This document shows positions 23,500 through 31,302 of a DNA stretch of 33,054 bases, one piece after another. The stretch comes from CAZDAW01 sp964503685. Its GTDB lineage: Bacteria; Chloroflexota; Anaerolineae; Anaerolineales; Anaerolineaceae. Under the pieces are notes generated by a model. That model saw only the letters and a list, made by a program, of their open reading frames with translations, searched no databases and was not told where the DNA came from. The position numbers were made by a program, and so were the translations under genes. Positions within the stretch are counted from its first letter, which is position 1; the number at the start of each line of letters is the position of its first letter. The DNA lies in NCBI GenBank assembly GCA_964503685.1, contig CAZDAW010000032.1, positions 1 through 33,054 of the forward strand, read 5' to 3'.

Positions 23500-23680
23500 C
23501 TTCTTCCTGTTTTTTACTGCCGATCTCTACCAGTTGTATTTGTACCTGGTAGCGTTTACCTTCAATTTCTGCTTTACCGTTAGCGTAAAAACCTCTCGAT
23601 CCGGTTTTGAAATTTTTGGGTGGTAGTGGGAAAATGGCAACAGTTTCGTTGCCATTTTTTATTTCTGAAATCAGCACCAT
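23477..23680 (-). CDS. Small basic hypothetical protein
   Basis: This 67-aa soluble protein has a beta-rich centre (GSRGFYANGKAEIEGKRY, QVQIQLVEIG) and a charged C-terminal tail. I do not recognise the family. It has its own minus-strand promoter (23720-23748) and a GGAG ribosome site, so it is likely real. Its C-terminal codons overlap the end of the convergent acyl carrier gene by 23 bases, and its early codons (about 8-17) contain the terminator hairpin of the plus-strand operon, an uncommon nesting. Confidence 0.65.
   Translation of the reverse strand: MVLISEIKNGNETVAIFPLPPKNFKTGSRGFYANGKAEIEGKRYQVQIQLVEIGSKKQEEVKPDVVE
23631..23660 (+). terminator. Terminator of the acylation operon, inside an antisense gene
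   Basis: A perfect 11-bp stem (23631-23641 with 23648-23658) and a six-base loop are followed by T's to 23660 and ATTT. It stands 131 bases after the acyl carrier stop, within the coding region of the 67-aa minus-strand gene. On the minus strand the hairpin is followed by TTTTCCC, a much weaker signal. Confidence 0.75.
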
Positions 23681-23719
23681 ATTCTTTGTCTCCAGTAAAA
23701 TTTGTAATAACCGGTGTAT

Positions 23720-23748
23720 ATTCTAGTGTATGTTGCTGGATTTGTGAA
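23720..23748 (-). promoter_or_regulatory. Promoter of the 67-aa gene
   Basis: On the minus strand, TTCACA (23743-23748, five of six consensus), a 17-nt spacer and TAGAAT (23720-23725) predict a start near 23713 and a leader of about 33 nt with a GGAG site. Confidence 0.6.
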
Positions 23749-23826
23749 GCAGTGCAGTATCACAATGAGCGTTGGAATGGAATGATAAAAGTTAATGTTA
23801 CTTTTATTATTAAAAAAAACGCCTTA

Positions 23827-23835
23827 TGCTACAAT
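23827..23835 (+). promoter_or_regulatory. Extended -10 promoter of the 180-aa/RsbU operon
   Basis: TGCTACAAT is an extended -10 element (TACAAT at 23830-23835), with TTATTA at 23807-23812 in the -35 position, 17 nt away. Transcription would start near 23842, with a strong GGGAGG site before the first gene. Confidence 0.55.
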
Positions 23836-23878
23836 CCGAAAATAAGAACAGGCAGCATCATGTTATTGGGAGGAAGGC

Positions 23879-24421
23879 ATGGGTGTTTATCAAGTCAATA
23901 ATCCAAAAGCTGAAGTTAAAGGTGAATATATATTGCCTATATTGGATTGCGCAGGGCCGTTCAGAGATGCTCCTCTTCAGATCCTTGCCGAATTTGGGAT
24001 ACCGGAGCCTGACCCGAATGCGTGGTATTCAATGCAGGCTTATCTGAATACGATAAAGAAAGTGGCTGAAAAAATGGGCCCGGCAACGCTTGGCGCGATA
24101 GGCAAATGGGTTCCTGAAGATGTGCCTTGGGTTGACAACATCTCTTCTCTTCAAGATGGGCTCAATTCGATCAATACCGTTTATGCTGCGAATCACCGGA
24201 ATGGCGATGTTGGTTCGTTTAAGTATGAAAAGGTGGATGACAAGTCCGGTAAAGTCATCTGCAATACCCCCTATCCTGATGAGTTAGACCGTGGGATAAT
24301 TGAGGCAGTTGCCCGAAAATTTAAAGAAAAATCCATGTTGTTTGTGCGGGTGAAATTGGAAACGTCTTTACCAACGCGAACAAAGGGCGCAGATACCAGT
24401 ACATTTATTGTAAGCTGGTAA
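23879..24421 (+). CDS. Conserved-looking hypothetical protein upstream of RsbU-type phosphatase
   Basis: This 180-aa soluble protein has no signal peptide and no membrane helix. I cannot assign a family with confidence. Visible features: a start MGVYQVNNPKAEV, a WYSMQAYLNTIKKVAEKMG helix, a KWVPEDVPW segment, a SINTVYAANHRNGDVGSF stretch and a C-terminal half with CNTPYP and SMLFVRVKLE leading to TSTFIVSW. The look is of a small sensor domain with a buried ligand, similar in length to V4R or heme-NO-binding folds, but this is a guess. The ATG has GGGAGG five bases upstream. The phosphatase gene starts 50 bases later and is probably co-transcribed, so this protein may feed signals to it. Confidence 0.7.
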   Translation: MGVYQVNNPKAEVKGEYILPILDCAGPFRDAPLQILAEFGIPEPDPNAWYSMQAYLNTIKKVAEKMGPATLGAIGKWVPEDVPWVDNISSLQDGLNSINTVYAANHRNGDVGSFKYEKVDDKSGKVICNTPYPDELDRGIIEAVARKFKEKSMLFVRVKLETSLPTRTKGADTSTFIVSW

Positions 24422-24471
24422 CAATTTCCGCCTGACGGGCAGTAAATCTTAAATTCAATAAGGGACAGGGG

Positions 24472-26544
24472 ATGGATCAATTCCTGAATCGGGTGGCGCG
24501 ATTATTTTGGCGCGACCTGGATAAGCTAACCGGGAACACACGAGTGACGGGTGTGGGGGATGTTGTCTGCTCACTGTATGCTTTTCTCTTATCTCTAGGA
24601 GGGATTTACTGGCTTGTAACAGTTACAGACCCTCACCTGTTTATTCAACATGCCGCGGCGCTTGTCGGTCTGGCGGGTTTGATCTATTTCCTCAACCGGC
24701 AGGATTATTTTTTCGTTGTCGAGATTACGCCGGGCCGGTATGGAGATGCTTCCAGTAGTTTTGAAGAAGTGCTGATCTGGTCAGCAGTGTTGATCCTTGG
24801 CCCGTCTGTTATATGGGTTTCGATTGTCTTGATGTCCATTGACTTTACGATTAACTGGATCAAAGTCAATACTGATGTGGATCATTGGAAACTGGCGCGA
24901 AATTTTCTGCTCAATCTGAGTGGTTTAACCCTTTCCTATTTGATTGCAATCAAATTATATATTCTTTGGGGTGGAATATTACCTTTTCCTGGTTTTTCAC
25001 TCAACGCAATCGGATTGGCATTGGCTGCCACATTAGTTAAATGCCTGATAAAAATTTTGATATGGATGGGGTATATTCTATATTTCCGATTTGCCAGAAT
25101 GACAGATAATACAATGCCCATGACGCAAAAGTTTTACCGGTTTATATTTTATGCATTCGGCGTACAACAGTTATCCGATCCTTTTGCGATTCTGGCAGCC
25201 GGTTTGTATGCCGAAGCCGGTTATACTGGTTATCTGTTCTTTACCATAGCGTTGTTGGCGACGGCATTTCTGGCAAATCGATTGAGTCAGGCTGCCGAGA
25301 GAAGCCGCCAGCAATCGCGCCAGCTTGAAATGCTGGAGGCGCTGGGAAGAGCGTTAATCAATGCCCCACCTGATGCGAGCACACTCCCGGAAATTTTATC
25401 TGAATATGTGCTCCCAATGTTCCCTTATTCTAAAGTGGAAATACATTGTCAGCCGGATAAAACGCTATTCAGGAATCCTGCTGATGTTCCTCCGGTATCT
25501 GAAACTGCCTGGAAGTGGCTGGGCAGTCAACAATCAGGTTCTATAATTCCAGCGAATGCACGATTGCCCTGGGACGAGCATGGATACACTGACACCCCCA
25601 TATTAATGGCTCCGGTCATCGATGGTGAAAGCGGACTTACGATTGGGGGCATTTATATCGCTTTGCAAAAACTTTCTTTATTCTGGAAAGCCAATGATCT
25701 GGTAAATGCTTTGCCTGTTGTCCGTTCTCTGGCTGCTCAAATTGCATCTGCATTTCACCAGGCTGATTTATATAAAAAGGAATTGGACAATCAAAAACTG
25801 GCGCAAGAATTAGCCCTGGCCGGACGAATACAATCCAGCTTTTTACCGGAGCGAGCGCCTGAAATCGCCGGCTGGCAATTTTCTGTGGCTTTCAACCCGG
25901 CGCGGGAGACTTCTGGCGATTTTTATGATTTCATTCCATTGCCTGATGGTAAATGGGGAATATTAATCGCGGATGTATCCGATAAGGGCGTTGGGCCGGC
26001 TATATATATGGCGTTGAGCCGGACGCTAATTCGCACTTTTGCCTTCGAGTTTGCTGGTAAACCTGAGAAGATAATGAGCGCTGTCAACCGGCGTATTCAA
26101 TCTGATACTCGGGCTGATTTATTCGTTACGGTGCTTTTTGGAATATTGGACCCGGCCAGCGGGGTGTTTGAATATGCCAATGCCGGACATAATCCTCCGA
26201 TCCATTTCCATGCTTTACCGGATTCGGTCAGTGTACGCCGGCTTGAAAAGACCGGAATGGCTATTGGCGTCTTGCCTGAAGTGGCATGGGAAAGACAGAA
26301 AACCTGTCTGGATGCAGGTGATGTATTGCTGCTTTATACTGACGGACTCAGCGACTTATTGAATGGAGAAGGGGAATTTATCGATGAAACGTGGTTTATT
26401 AAAGCCGCAAAAAGAAATCTCAAATCTTCAGCGCTGGGAATGCAAGCGGTATTGCTTGATGAAGTTCGCCGGTTTGTGGGTGAGGCGCCTCAATTCGATG
26501 ACGTTACTTTTGTAATAATCAAACGGGATGCTCCTTCTGATTAA
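24472..26544 (+). CDS. Membrane RsbU/SpoIIE-type PP2C phosphatase with GAF-like domain
   Basis: The protein has 690 aa. About seven membrane helices (residues 30-270) are followed by a short Gln/Arg-rich coiled segment, a GAF-like domain (about 285-440) and a C-terminal SpoIIE/RsbU PP2C domain (about 455-687). Metal-binding and catalytic motifs are visible: LAGRIQSSFLPE, ETSGDFYDF, LIADVSDKGVGPA, ANAGHNPP, LLLYTDGLSDL and FDDVTFVII. It should dephosphorylate a phosphorylated STAS antagonist such as the one encoded at 26972-27307 in response to a membrane or ligand signal. The ATG at 24472 is preceded by a G-rich AGGGACAGGGG. Its stop overlaps the convergent RsbW-type gene by four bases, both stops sharing TTAA. 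Confidence 0.9.
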   Translation: MDQFLNRVARLFWRDLDKLTGNTRVTGVGDVVCSLYAFLLSLGGIYWLVTVTDPHLFIQHAAALVGLAGLIYFLNRQDYFFVVEITPGRYGDASSSFEEVLIWSAVLILGPSVIWVSIVLMSIDFTINWIKVNTDVDHWKLARNFLLNLSGLTLSYLIAIKLYILWGGILPFPGFSLNAIGLALAATLVKCLIKILIWMGYILYFRFARMTDNTMPMTQKFYRFIFYAFGVQQLSDPFAILAAGLYAEAGYTGYLFFTIALLATAFLANRLSQAAERSRQQSRQLEMLEALGRALINAPPDASTLPEILSEYVLPMFPYSKVEIHCQPDKTLFRNPADVPPVSETAWKWLGSQQSGSIIPANARLPWDEHGYTDTPILMAPVIDGESGLTIGGIYIALQKLSLFWKANDLVNALPVVRSLAAQIASAFHQADLYKKELDNQKLAQELALAGRIQSSFLPERAPEIAGWQFSVAFNPARETSGDFYDFIPLPDGKWGILIADVSDKGVGPAIYMALSRTLIRTFAFEFAGKPEKIMSAVNRRIQSDTRADLFVTVLFGILDPASGVFEYANAGHNPPIHFHALPDSVSVRRLEKTGMAIGVLPEVAWERQKTCLDAGDVLLLYTDGLSDLLNGEGEFIDETWFIKAAKRNLKSSALGMQAVLLDEVRRFVGEAPQFDDVTFVIIKRDAPSD

Positions 26545-26951
26545 TACTTTTTTGTTTTAATTATCTTCCATATGTTTCCAGTCTTTGAGGATTTATACTC
26601 AACGTGATCCATTAATTGGCAGATGATATAAACGCCTAGTCCCCCACAGGCGCGATCTTCCAATTCTGCGGTCAAATTTGGCGCAGGCACTGCGCTGAGG
26701 TTGAAAGGTTTGCCATGATCCAGAATGGTTATTATCAGATCATTACCAACCATTTCACAGGTACAGCGGATATCTCCTTTACCTTCACCGCCATAGGCAT
26801 GTTCAATGATATTTGTGCAGGCTTCATCAACTGCCAATTGGATGTTACAGACATCATTTTCGTTGAAGCCAGCGTCCTGTGCAATTTGTCCTACATAATC
26901 TCTGATTTTGGATAAGTTTTTAAATTGACCTGAAAAGGTAAACGTACTCAT
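26541..26951 (-). CDS. RsbW/SpoIIAB-like anti-sigma serine kinase
   Basis: This 136-aa GHKL-fold kinase of the HATPase_c_2 type has the N-box LAVDEACTNIIEHAYGG (residues 39-55), G1 box DHGKPF (78-83) and G2 box GGLGVYI (103-109), all intact. Proteins of this type phosphorylate a STAS antagonist and bind a sigma factor or another client. The STAS gene is 20 bases upstream and the PP2C gene is convergent, giving all three parts of a partner-switch. No ribosome site is obvious, so coupling to the STAS gene is likely. No sigma factor gene is in the window, so the output is unknown. Confidence 0.9.
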   Translation of the reverse strand: MSTFTFSGQFKNLSKIRDYVGQIAQDAGFNENDVCNIQLAVDEACTNIIEHAYGGEGKGDIRCTCEMVGNDLIITILDHGKPFNLSAVPAPNLTAELEDRACGGLGVYIICQLMDHVEYKSSKTGNIWKIIKTKKY

Positions 26952-26971
26952 ATATCGCGTGGCCAGGCAAA

Positions 26972-27307
26972 TTAAAAATTACCGACCGCAGCCGTAACAT
27001 CATCAAAGAAATGAAATAGGATAACAAACCCTACCAGGTCAAGTGTTTCGTAAATGCGTTTAGGAACACCTGCGAGAACGAGTTCACCACGTTTATACCG
27101 TTTGCAGGTTTTTTGCGTACTGACCATAACCCTTAAAGCAGCGCTGGAAATGAAATCAACATCGCTCATATCGAACACAATTTTATAACGTCCCGCCTCA
27201 TTGATAGCGTCAAATGCGGCTGCCAATTCAGGCGCGGTTGCGCTGTCGATGCGGCCGGTTACCTTTACGACATCGCAGCGTTTATATGGGGTGGTTTTAA
27301 CCTCCAT
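26972..27307 (-). CDS. RsbV/SpoIIAA-like STAS anti-sigma factor antagonist
   Basis: This 111-aa single STAS domain has the phosphorylatable serine region VDFISSAALRVMV (Ser54/Ser55), preceded by the KIVFDMSDV strand and the early VTGRIDSATAPEL motif that is typical of SpoIIAA-type proteins. Unphosphorylated, it would bind the RsbW-type kinase and free its client; the membrane PP2C at 24472 would reactivate it. The C-terminus is more hydrophobic (GFVILFHFFDD) than usual. The ATG has a perfect AGGAGG site, and a separate promoter lies at 27364-27391. Confidence 0.92.
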   Translation of the reverse strand: MEVKTTPYKRCDVVKVTGRIDSATAPELAAAFDAINEAGRYKIVFDMSDVDFISSAALRVMVSTQKTCKRYKRGELVLAGVPKRIYETLDLVGFVILFHFFDDVTAAVGNF

Positions 27308-27363
27308 ATTGATTCCTCCTGTCAGTTTTGTGATAGGTAATGTTCGTTTTCATAAACTGACTT

Positions 27364-27391
27364 ATTATATCTAATCCCTGAGAATAAACAA
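27364..27391 (-). promoter_or_regulatory. Promoter of the rsbV-rsbW pair
   Basis: On the minus strand, TTGTTT (27386-27391), a 16-nt spacer and a perfect TATAAT (27364-27369) predict a start near 27357 and a 50-nt leader. This allows expression independent of the HD-GYP gene upstream. Confidence 0.55.
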
Positions 27392-27417
27392 GGACGAATT
27401 CAGTGAAAGGGGGTTGT

Positions 27418-29028
27418 TTATGATTGGCTGTTGATGAGGGCTTCAACACAGTCCTTATCAAATTCGATGTTGACGCTTGCGCGCAGACGATGGAAAGCTT
27501 CGTCTATGGAGAGGGCTTTTCGATAGGGCCGGTTTGAGGTCATGGCATCGAATGCATCAGCTACGGCAACGATGCGTCCCATTATCGAAATTTGTTTACC
27601 TTTCAGGCCGAGCGGGTAGCCGTTCCCGTCGAGACGTTCGTGGTGTTCGATGATGGCAGCCAGTTCTGATTGAAGCATGTGTACCTGTCCCATGATCCTT
27701 TCACCAATTACTGGATGAGCTTTCATGGTTGAGTATTCATCAATTGTTAAACTGCCTGGTTTTTTTAGAACCTGGTCGGGAATGCCAATTTTTCCCACGT
27801 CATGCAGCATACTGCCAATGCGGATGTGGTGAATCAGTTCGCTATCCAGGTGTAACTTACGGGCAATGGCGACAGAATAATCGGAAACCCGACGCGAATG
27901 CCCCTCAGTGTAAGGATCTTTTGCATCAATGGCGGTTGTTAATGCTTCTATGGCATCAAGAAAAAGTTCGTTGGCTTCTCGATATAACCGGGCGATGTAG
28001 AGAATGGTGGCTGCCTGTCCGGCGAAGGCTTCCAGCAATAAGCCGTCATTCTGATCAAATGTACCATCCAATTTATTCAAGGCTTCGATGCCGCCGATAA
28101 TTTGTTCGCCGGCTGTTCCACGATCGTTACCCAGTTGTATCGAATGGGTGCGCATGGGGACGGCAACAATCGATCTGGTGTTGAAATCTGTAGCTTGATC
28201 GACCGCATCATAATGGCGTCTGTCGTTGCTTGTATCCGAGACGATGATGCTTTCGCCGGTCTGTACGACGTAACCGATGATTCCTCTTCCGGCTGGAACA
28301 CGCAGATTTTCTCCAGCCTGATTACCTTTAGCCGAAGAGATTTTTAAGATTAACTCACCGGTTTTTTCGTCTTTTAAGAATAGCGAACTTGCTTCAGCGT
28401 TCAGTAACTGGCTGGCATCCTTGATCATTAGACGAAGAAGCTGGTCTTGATCGAGTGTGGAACCGATCCGGCCAATGATTTCGGGCAGGACTCGTAAGCG
28501 ATTGGAATACTTTTTATTGTTTTCCAGGACAACCAGCTTGTGAATTTCTGACGACATCCGCTCGCAGATGATTTGCAGCAGGTAAAGGTCCAATTCCTGA
28601 GTATCAAAGAGTTGAAGGACGGCGATGGATTTTTCCTGCGCTGACATTGGAATGAGGAGCATGTTTTTGGGGGCCAGAAGCTTGATGAAATCGGGTTCAT
28701 ATTGCCATGCCGGCTCGTTGGCAGGTTCGATGAAATGCGTTATTTGGCGTGTTTCATAACCGCGTCCGGCAATACTGTTCTTAATGTTTACGGATTTTTC
28801 CATAACAGTAGAGGCAGTATCGAACCCTTGTGCGGCTTTAACGACCAGGCGGTGTTTCGTATCATCCGGCAGATAGATGAAGCCAGCTCGGGCCCCAGAA
28901 GTATTAACACAAAGGATGAGCATCTGGTTTAGCAGATCTCCCAGATCCTCTGTGTCGGCTACATGGTTGGTCAGCTCGATGATTCTGAGAATTTCCTTAT
29001 GATGGTTGTTGGCTTTTTGGGTCTGCAT
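27418..29028 (-). CDS. GAF-GAF-HD-GYP signalling protein
   Basis: The protein has 536 aa. Two GAF-like sensor domains (about residues 25-165 and 185-345; the second contains VPAGRGIIGYVVQTGESIIV) precede an HD-GYP domain with the full metal and catalytic set: His377, His409-Asp410 in MLHDVGK, His438, His462-His463, and the GNGYP motif at 468-472 inside HHERLDGNGYP. HD-GYP enzymes hydrolyse cyclic di-GMP or related dinucleotides. No membrane helix is present, so it is cytosolic. It sits beside the RsbV/RsbW pair but has a separate promoter region. No ribosome site is evident near the ATG at 29028. Confidence 0.92.
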   Translation of the reverse strand: MQTQKANNHHKEILRIIELTNHVADTEDLGDLLNQMLILCVNTSGARAGFIYLPDDTKHRLVVKAAQGFDTASTVMEKSVNIKNSIAGRGYETRQITHFIEPANEPAWQYEPDFIKLLAPKNMLLIPMSAQEKSIAVLQLFDTQELDLYLLQIICERMSSEIHKLVVLENNKKYSNRLRVLPEIIGRIGSTLDQDQLLRLMIKDASQLLNAEASSLFLKDEKTGELILKISSAKGNQAGENLRVPAGRGIIGYVVQTGESIIVSDTSNDRRHYDAVDQATDFNTRSIVAVPMRTHSIQLGNDRGTAGEQIIGGIEALNKLDGTFDQNDGLLLEAFAGQAATILYIARLYREANELFLDAIEALTTAIDAKDPYTEGHSRRVSDYSVAIARKLHLDSELIHHIRIGSMLHDVGKIGIPDQVLKKPGSLTIDEYSTMKAHPVIGERIMGQVHMLQSELAAIIEHHERLDGNGYPLGLKGKQISIMGRIVAVADAFDAMTSNRPYRKALSIDEAFHRLRASVNIEFDKDCVEALINSQS

Positions 29029-29118
29029 AATGTTTACGGACTGAATGATAATCAGCCGAAGTTTAACATTTAGAGATCATGATCGAAATGAATGAGTATT
29101 GGATGGAATTATTTGCCT

Positions 29119-29147
29119 AGTATAACCGAGATTATAAAAGGCAACAA
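29119..29147 (-). promoter_or_regulatory. Candidate promoter of the HD-GYP gene
   Basis: On the minus strand, TTGTTG (29142-29147), a 17-nt spacer and TATACT (29119-29124) lie just after the ferredoxin terminator. The leader would be about 85 nt. A second TATAAT at 29131-29136 lacks a -35 box. Confidence 0.45.
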
Positions 29148-29150
29148 CAC

Positions 29151-29180
29151 AAAAAAGAAAAAGCTGGCATAAAGCCAGCT
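29151..29180 (-). terminator. Terminator of the ferredoxin gene
   Basis: On the minus strand, a perfect 7-bp stem AGCTGGC/GCCAGCT (29162-29168 with 29174-29180) and a five-base loop are followed by TTTTTCTTTTTT (29150-29161). Confidence 0.82.
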
Positions 29181-29216
29181 CTGTTTTGATCAAAAAAGAT
29201 TAATCAGCGTGTCTGA

Positions 29217-29405
29217 TTATTCAAGAGAGATGGCTTCTTCCGGGCATTCTTCTTTGGCCTCTTTTGCGGCTGCTTCAAGGTCGGCCGGAATAACATCCAC
29301 TTTCACTACTGCAATGCCTTCATCGCCTAGTTCAAAGATTTCTGGCGCGATACCTTCACAAATACCACACCCCAGGCAGCGATCTGGATCGACTTTTGCT
29401 TTCAT
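29217..29405 (-). CDS. Ferredoxin, single [4Fe-4S] cluster
   Basis: This 62-aa acidic electron carrier is similar in length and layout to Thermotoga-type monocluster ferredoxins. Cluster ligands are Cys10, Cys13 and Cys16 in CLGCGIC and the distal Cys54 in ECPEEAI; the second CxxCxxC set of clostridial two-cluster ferredoxins is absent. It has a GGAGG ribosome site and its own terminator. The neighbours are signalling and transport genes, so its redox partner is not indicated here. Confidence 0.93.
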   Translation of the reverse strand: MKAKVDPDRCLGCGICEGIAPEIFELGDEGIAVVKVDVIPADLEAAAKEAKEECPEEAISLE

Positions 29406-29466
29406 TTTTCCTCCATATAAGTGATAAGAATATGCTTATACTGATATCATCTCTTGCCCGAACAGA

Positions 29467-29484
29467 GGCATGCTGCATCATGCC
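29467..29484. repeat. Short perfect inverted repeat
   Basis: GGCATG and CATGCC flank CTGCAT in the divergent spacer between the ferredoxin and the permease gene. The position would suit an operator, but it is short and may be chance. The rest of the 216-bp spacer holds the permease promoter and no gene. Confidence 0.35.
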
Positions 29485-29561
29485 GGAAAGAAAAGACTTG
29501 TTCGCATGAAATTATACCACTATTGTCAATTAGTTATCCTAAATGGGAGTGATTTATTGTA

Positions 29562-29570
29562 TGGTATAAT
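29562..29570 (+). promoter_or_regulatory. Extended -10 promoter of the amino-acid ABC operon
   Basis: TGGTATAAT is a perfect extended -10 element (TATAAT at 29565-29570) with no good -35 box. Transcription would start near 29577, 45 bases before the permease ATG. Confidence 0.6.
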
Positions 29571-29621
29571 TTTTCGAGGCTGGTTAATCATCCAAAAGGA
29601 CAGAGGATTTTTAGTAACCCC

Positions 29622-30446
29622 ATGGAAATTCAACCCCCAATCGATTCAATTCATGTAAAGAACACTGCCGCTTCGAAACAAACTGAACGGCGTTTTGATC
29701 CCTGGTGGTGGCTTGTAGTCGGCGTGATTGTTGCAATTATTCTGTTAGTTACTCTCAAGCCAGATCCGTTTTACCGTATCCTCATGTTTGTCCGAGACGG
29801 GATATGGGTAACGATCTACACAACGGTTATTTCCTTTATATTGATCCTGATCTTTGGATTGCTGGCAGCCCTGGCGCGATTGACAAAAAGTCGCATTGTC
29901 AGCGGCCTGGCAACTGTCTATGTTGAAGTTGTGCGAGGCATCCCATTGCTCGTGCAACTCCTGTTCTGGTATTTTGCTTTCCCAACCGTTATCAAGGGAC
30001 TGGGAGAGCTTTTGAATATTGAATTTATGAAAAATTACCTTGCCAACCCCGTTGGCATGGCTGTTCTGGGTCTGACTTTTTGTTATGCCGCCTATATGAG
30101 TGAAGTTTATCGGGCTGGTATTCAGAGCATCTCAAAGGGGCAAATGGAAGCTGCCCGCAGCCTGGGTATGACCTATATTCAATCCATGCGCTATGTGGTT
30201 TTGCCCCAAGCCATTCGGGTGATTTTGCCGCCGGTGGGCAACGATTTTATTTCTCTCCTTAAAGATTCGTCGCTGGTGAGTGTAGTGGCAGTAGCCGATA
30301 TGACGCGGCGAGGCCGTGAGTTCATGGCGGCCAACTTTATTCCTGTCGAAACCTGGGTAATGGTTGCTTTGTTGTATCTGGTGATGACCCTGTTTACTGC
30401 CCGGATAGTCAATTGGATTGAGCGGAAAACCCGTCTGGAGAAATAG
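29622..30446 (+). CDS. Polar amino-acid ABC transporter permease
   Basis: This 274-aa inner-membrane protein is of the HisM/GlnP type. A cytoplasmic N-terminal extension of about 25 residues precedes five or six membrane helices. The start of the transport domain (VRDGIWVTIYTTVISF), the YVEVVRGIPLLVQL stretch and the EAA loop (MEAARSLGMTYIQSMRYVVLPQAIRVILPP) that docks with the ATPase are all present. Related systems import arginine, glutamine, cystine or other polar amino acids. The ATG at 29622 has only a distant AGAGGA. The ATPase gene starts three bases after its stop, and the likely binding protein is encoded at 32130-32882 on the other strand. Confidence 0.92.
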   Translation: MEIQPPIDSIHVKNTAASKQTERRFDPWWWLVVGVIVAIILLVTLKPDPFYRILMFVRDGIWVTIYTTVISFILILIFGLLAALARLTKSRIVSGLATVYVEVVRGIPLLVQLLFWYFAFPTVIKGLGELLNIEFMKNYLANPVGMAVLGLTFCYAAYMSEVYRAGIQSISKGQMEAARSLGMTYIQSMRYVVLPQAIRVILPPVGNDFISLLKDSSLVSVVAVADMTRRGREFMAANFIPVETWVMVALLYLVMTLFTARIVNWIERKTRLEK

Positions 30447-30449
30447 ATC

Positions 30450-31181
30450 ATGGAACCGATTATTCATATCGAAAATGTGCATAAATATTTCACTGGCGGT
30501 GTGCATGCTCTGAGAGGCGTCAGCCTGGATGTTCAGCGGGGTGAAGTGGTTGTCATCATCGGGCCATCAGGGTCGGGAAAATCGACTCTTTTACGCTGCA
30601 TTAACCGTCTGGAAGAATATGACTCAGGTTTAATTGTAGTCGATGGCATTCCATTGAATAGCGCGGCTAATATTAACGCGGTGCGTACTGAAGTGGGAAT
30701 GGTTTTTCAACAATTCAACCTCTTCCCCCACCTTACTGCGCTGGATAATATTACGCTGGCTCAGCGGATTGTGCGCAAGCGTGAACGGAAAGAGGCAGCG
30801 GAAATCGGACTCGAACTGTTGCGTAAAGTGGGCATCCCGGAAAAGGCAGATTGTTTTCCCTGGCAGATTTCGGGGGGCCAGCAGCAGAGAGTTGCCATTG
30901 CCCGAGCCCTGGCAATGAATCCAAAAATTATGCTCTTTGATGAGCCAACCAGTGCATTGGACCCGGAAATGATACAAGAAGTTCTGGATGTCATGTTAAA
31001 CCTTGCCAAAGAAGGTATGACGATGGTTGTTGTTTCGCATGAGATGGGTTTTGCACGCGCGGCCGCGCATCGGGCGATTCTGATGGACGGCGGTCAGATC
31101 ATCGAAGAGGCTCCTCCTGAGGTTCTTTTTAATAGCCCCAAAGAGGAACGGACAAAGTCTTTTCTGAGTAAAGTTTTATAA
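30450..31181 (+). CDS. Polar amino-acid ABC transporter ATP-binding protein
   Basis: This 243-aa cytoplasmic ATPase is of the GlnQ/HisP type. Walker A is GPSGSGKST (residues 38-46), the Q-loop is VFQQFNLFPHLT, the signature is ISGGQQQR (first residue Ile rather than Leu), Walker B is IMLFDEPTSALDP, and the switch His lies in VVSHEMGFA. The ATG follows the permease stop by three bases with GGAG inside the permease end, so the two are coupled. It should energise the permease encoded just upstream. Confidence 0.95.
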   Translation: MEPIIHIENVHKYFTGGVHALRGVSLDVQRGEVVVIIGPSGSGKSTLLRCINRLEEYDSGLIVVDGIPLNSAANINAVRTEVGMVFQQFNLFPHLTALDNITLAQRIVRKRERKEAAEIGLELLRKVGIPEKADCFPWQISGGQQQRVAIARALAMNPKIMLFDEPTSALDPEMIQEVLDVMLNLAKEGMTMVVVSHEMGFARAAAHRAILMDGGQIIEEAPPEVLFNSPKEERTKSFLSKVL

Positions 31182-31250
31182 GTCAGCGGAGTATTTTTAT
31201 AATCCTGCATTATTTAACTGGTTCGTGCACCAAATTGCGATCTTTCATCA

Positions 31251-31277
31251 TCGCCTGAAAGGCGAGTTCTTTATTTT
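31251..31277 (+). terminator. Weak hairpin with T-rich tail before the dimethylargininase gene
   Basis: TCGCCT and AGGCGA (31251-31256, 31260-31265) form a 6-bp stem with a three-base loop, followed by the T-rich TTCTTTATTTT. It could be a weak terminator of the ABC operon or part of the leader of the next gene; a TATAAT at 31198-31203 upstream lacks a clear -35 box. Confidence 0.3.
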
Positions 31278-31302
31278 CCCGCAAAAATAATTGGAGGTTA
31301 CC

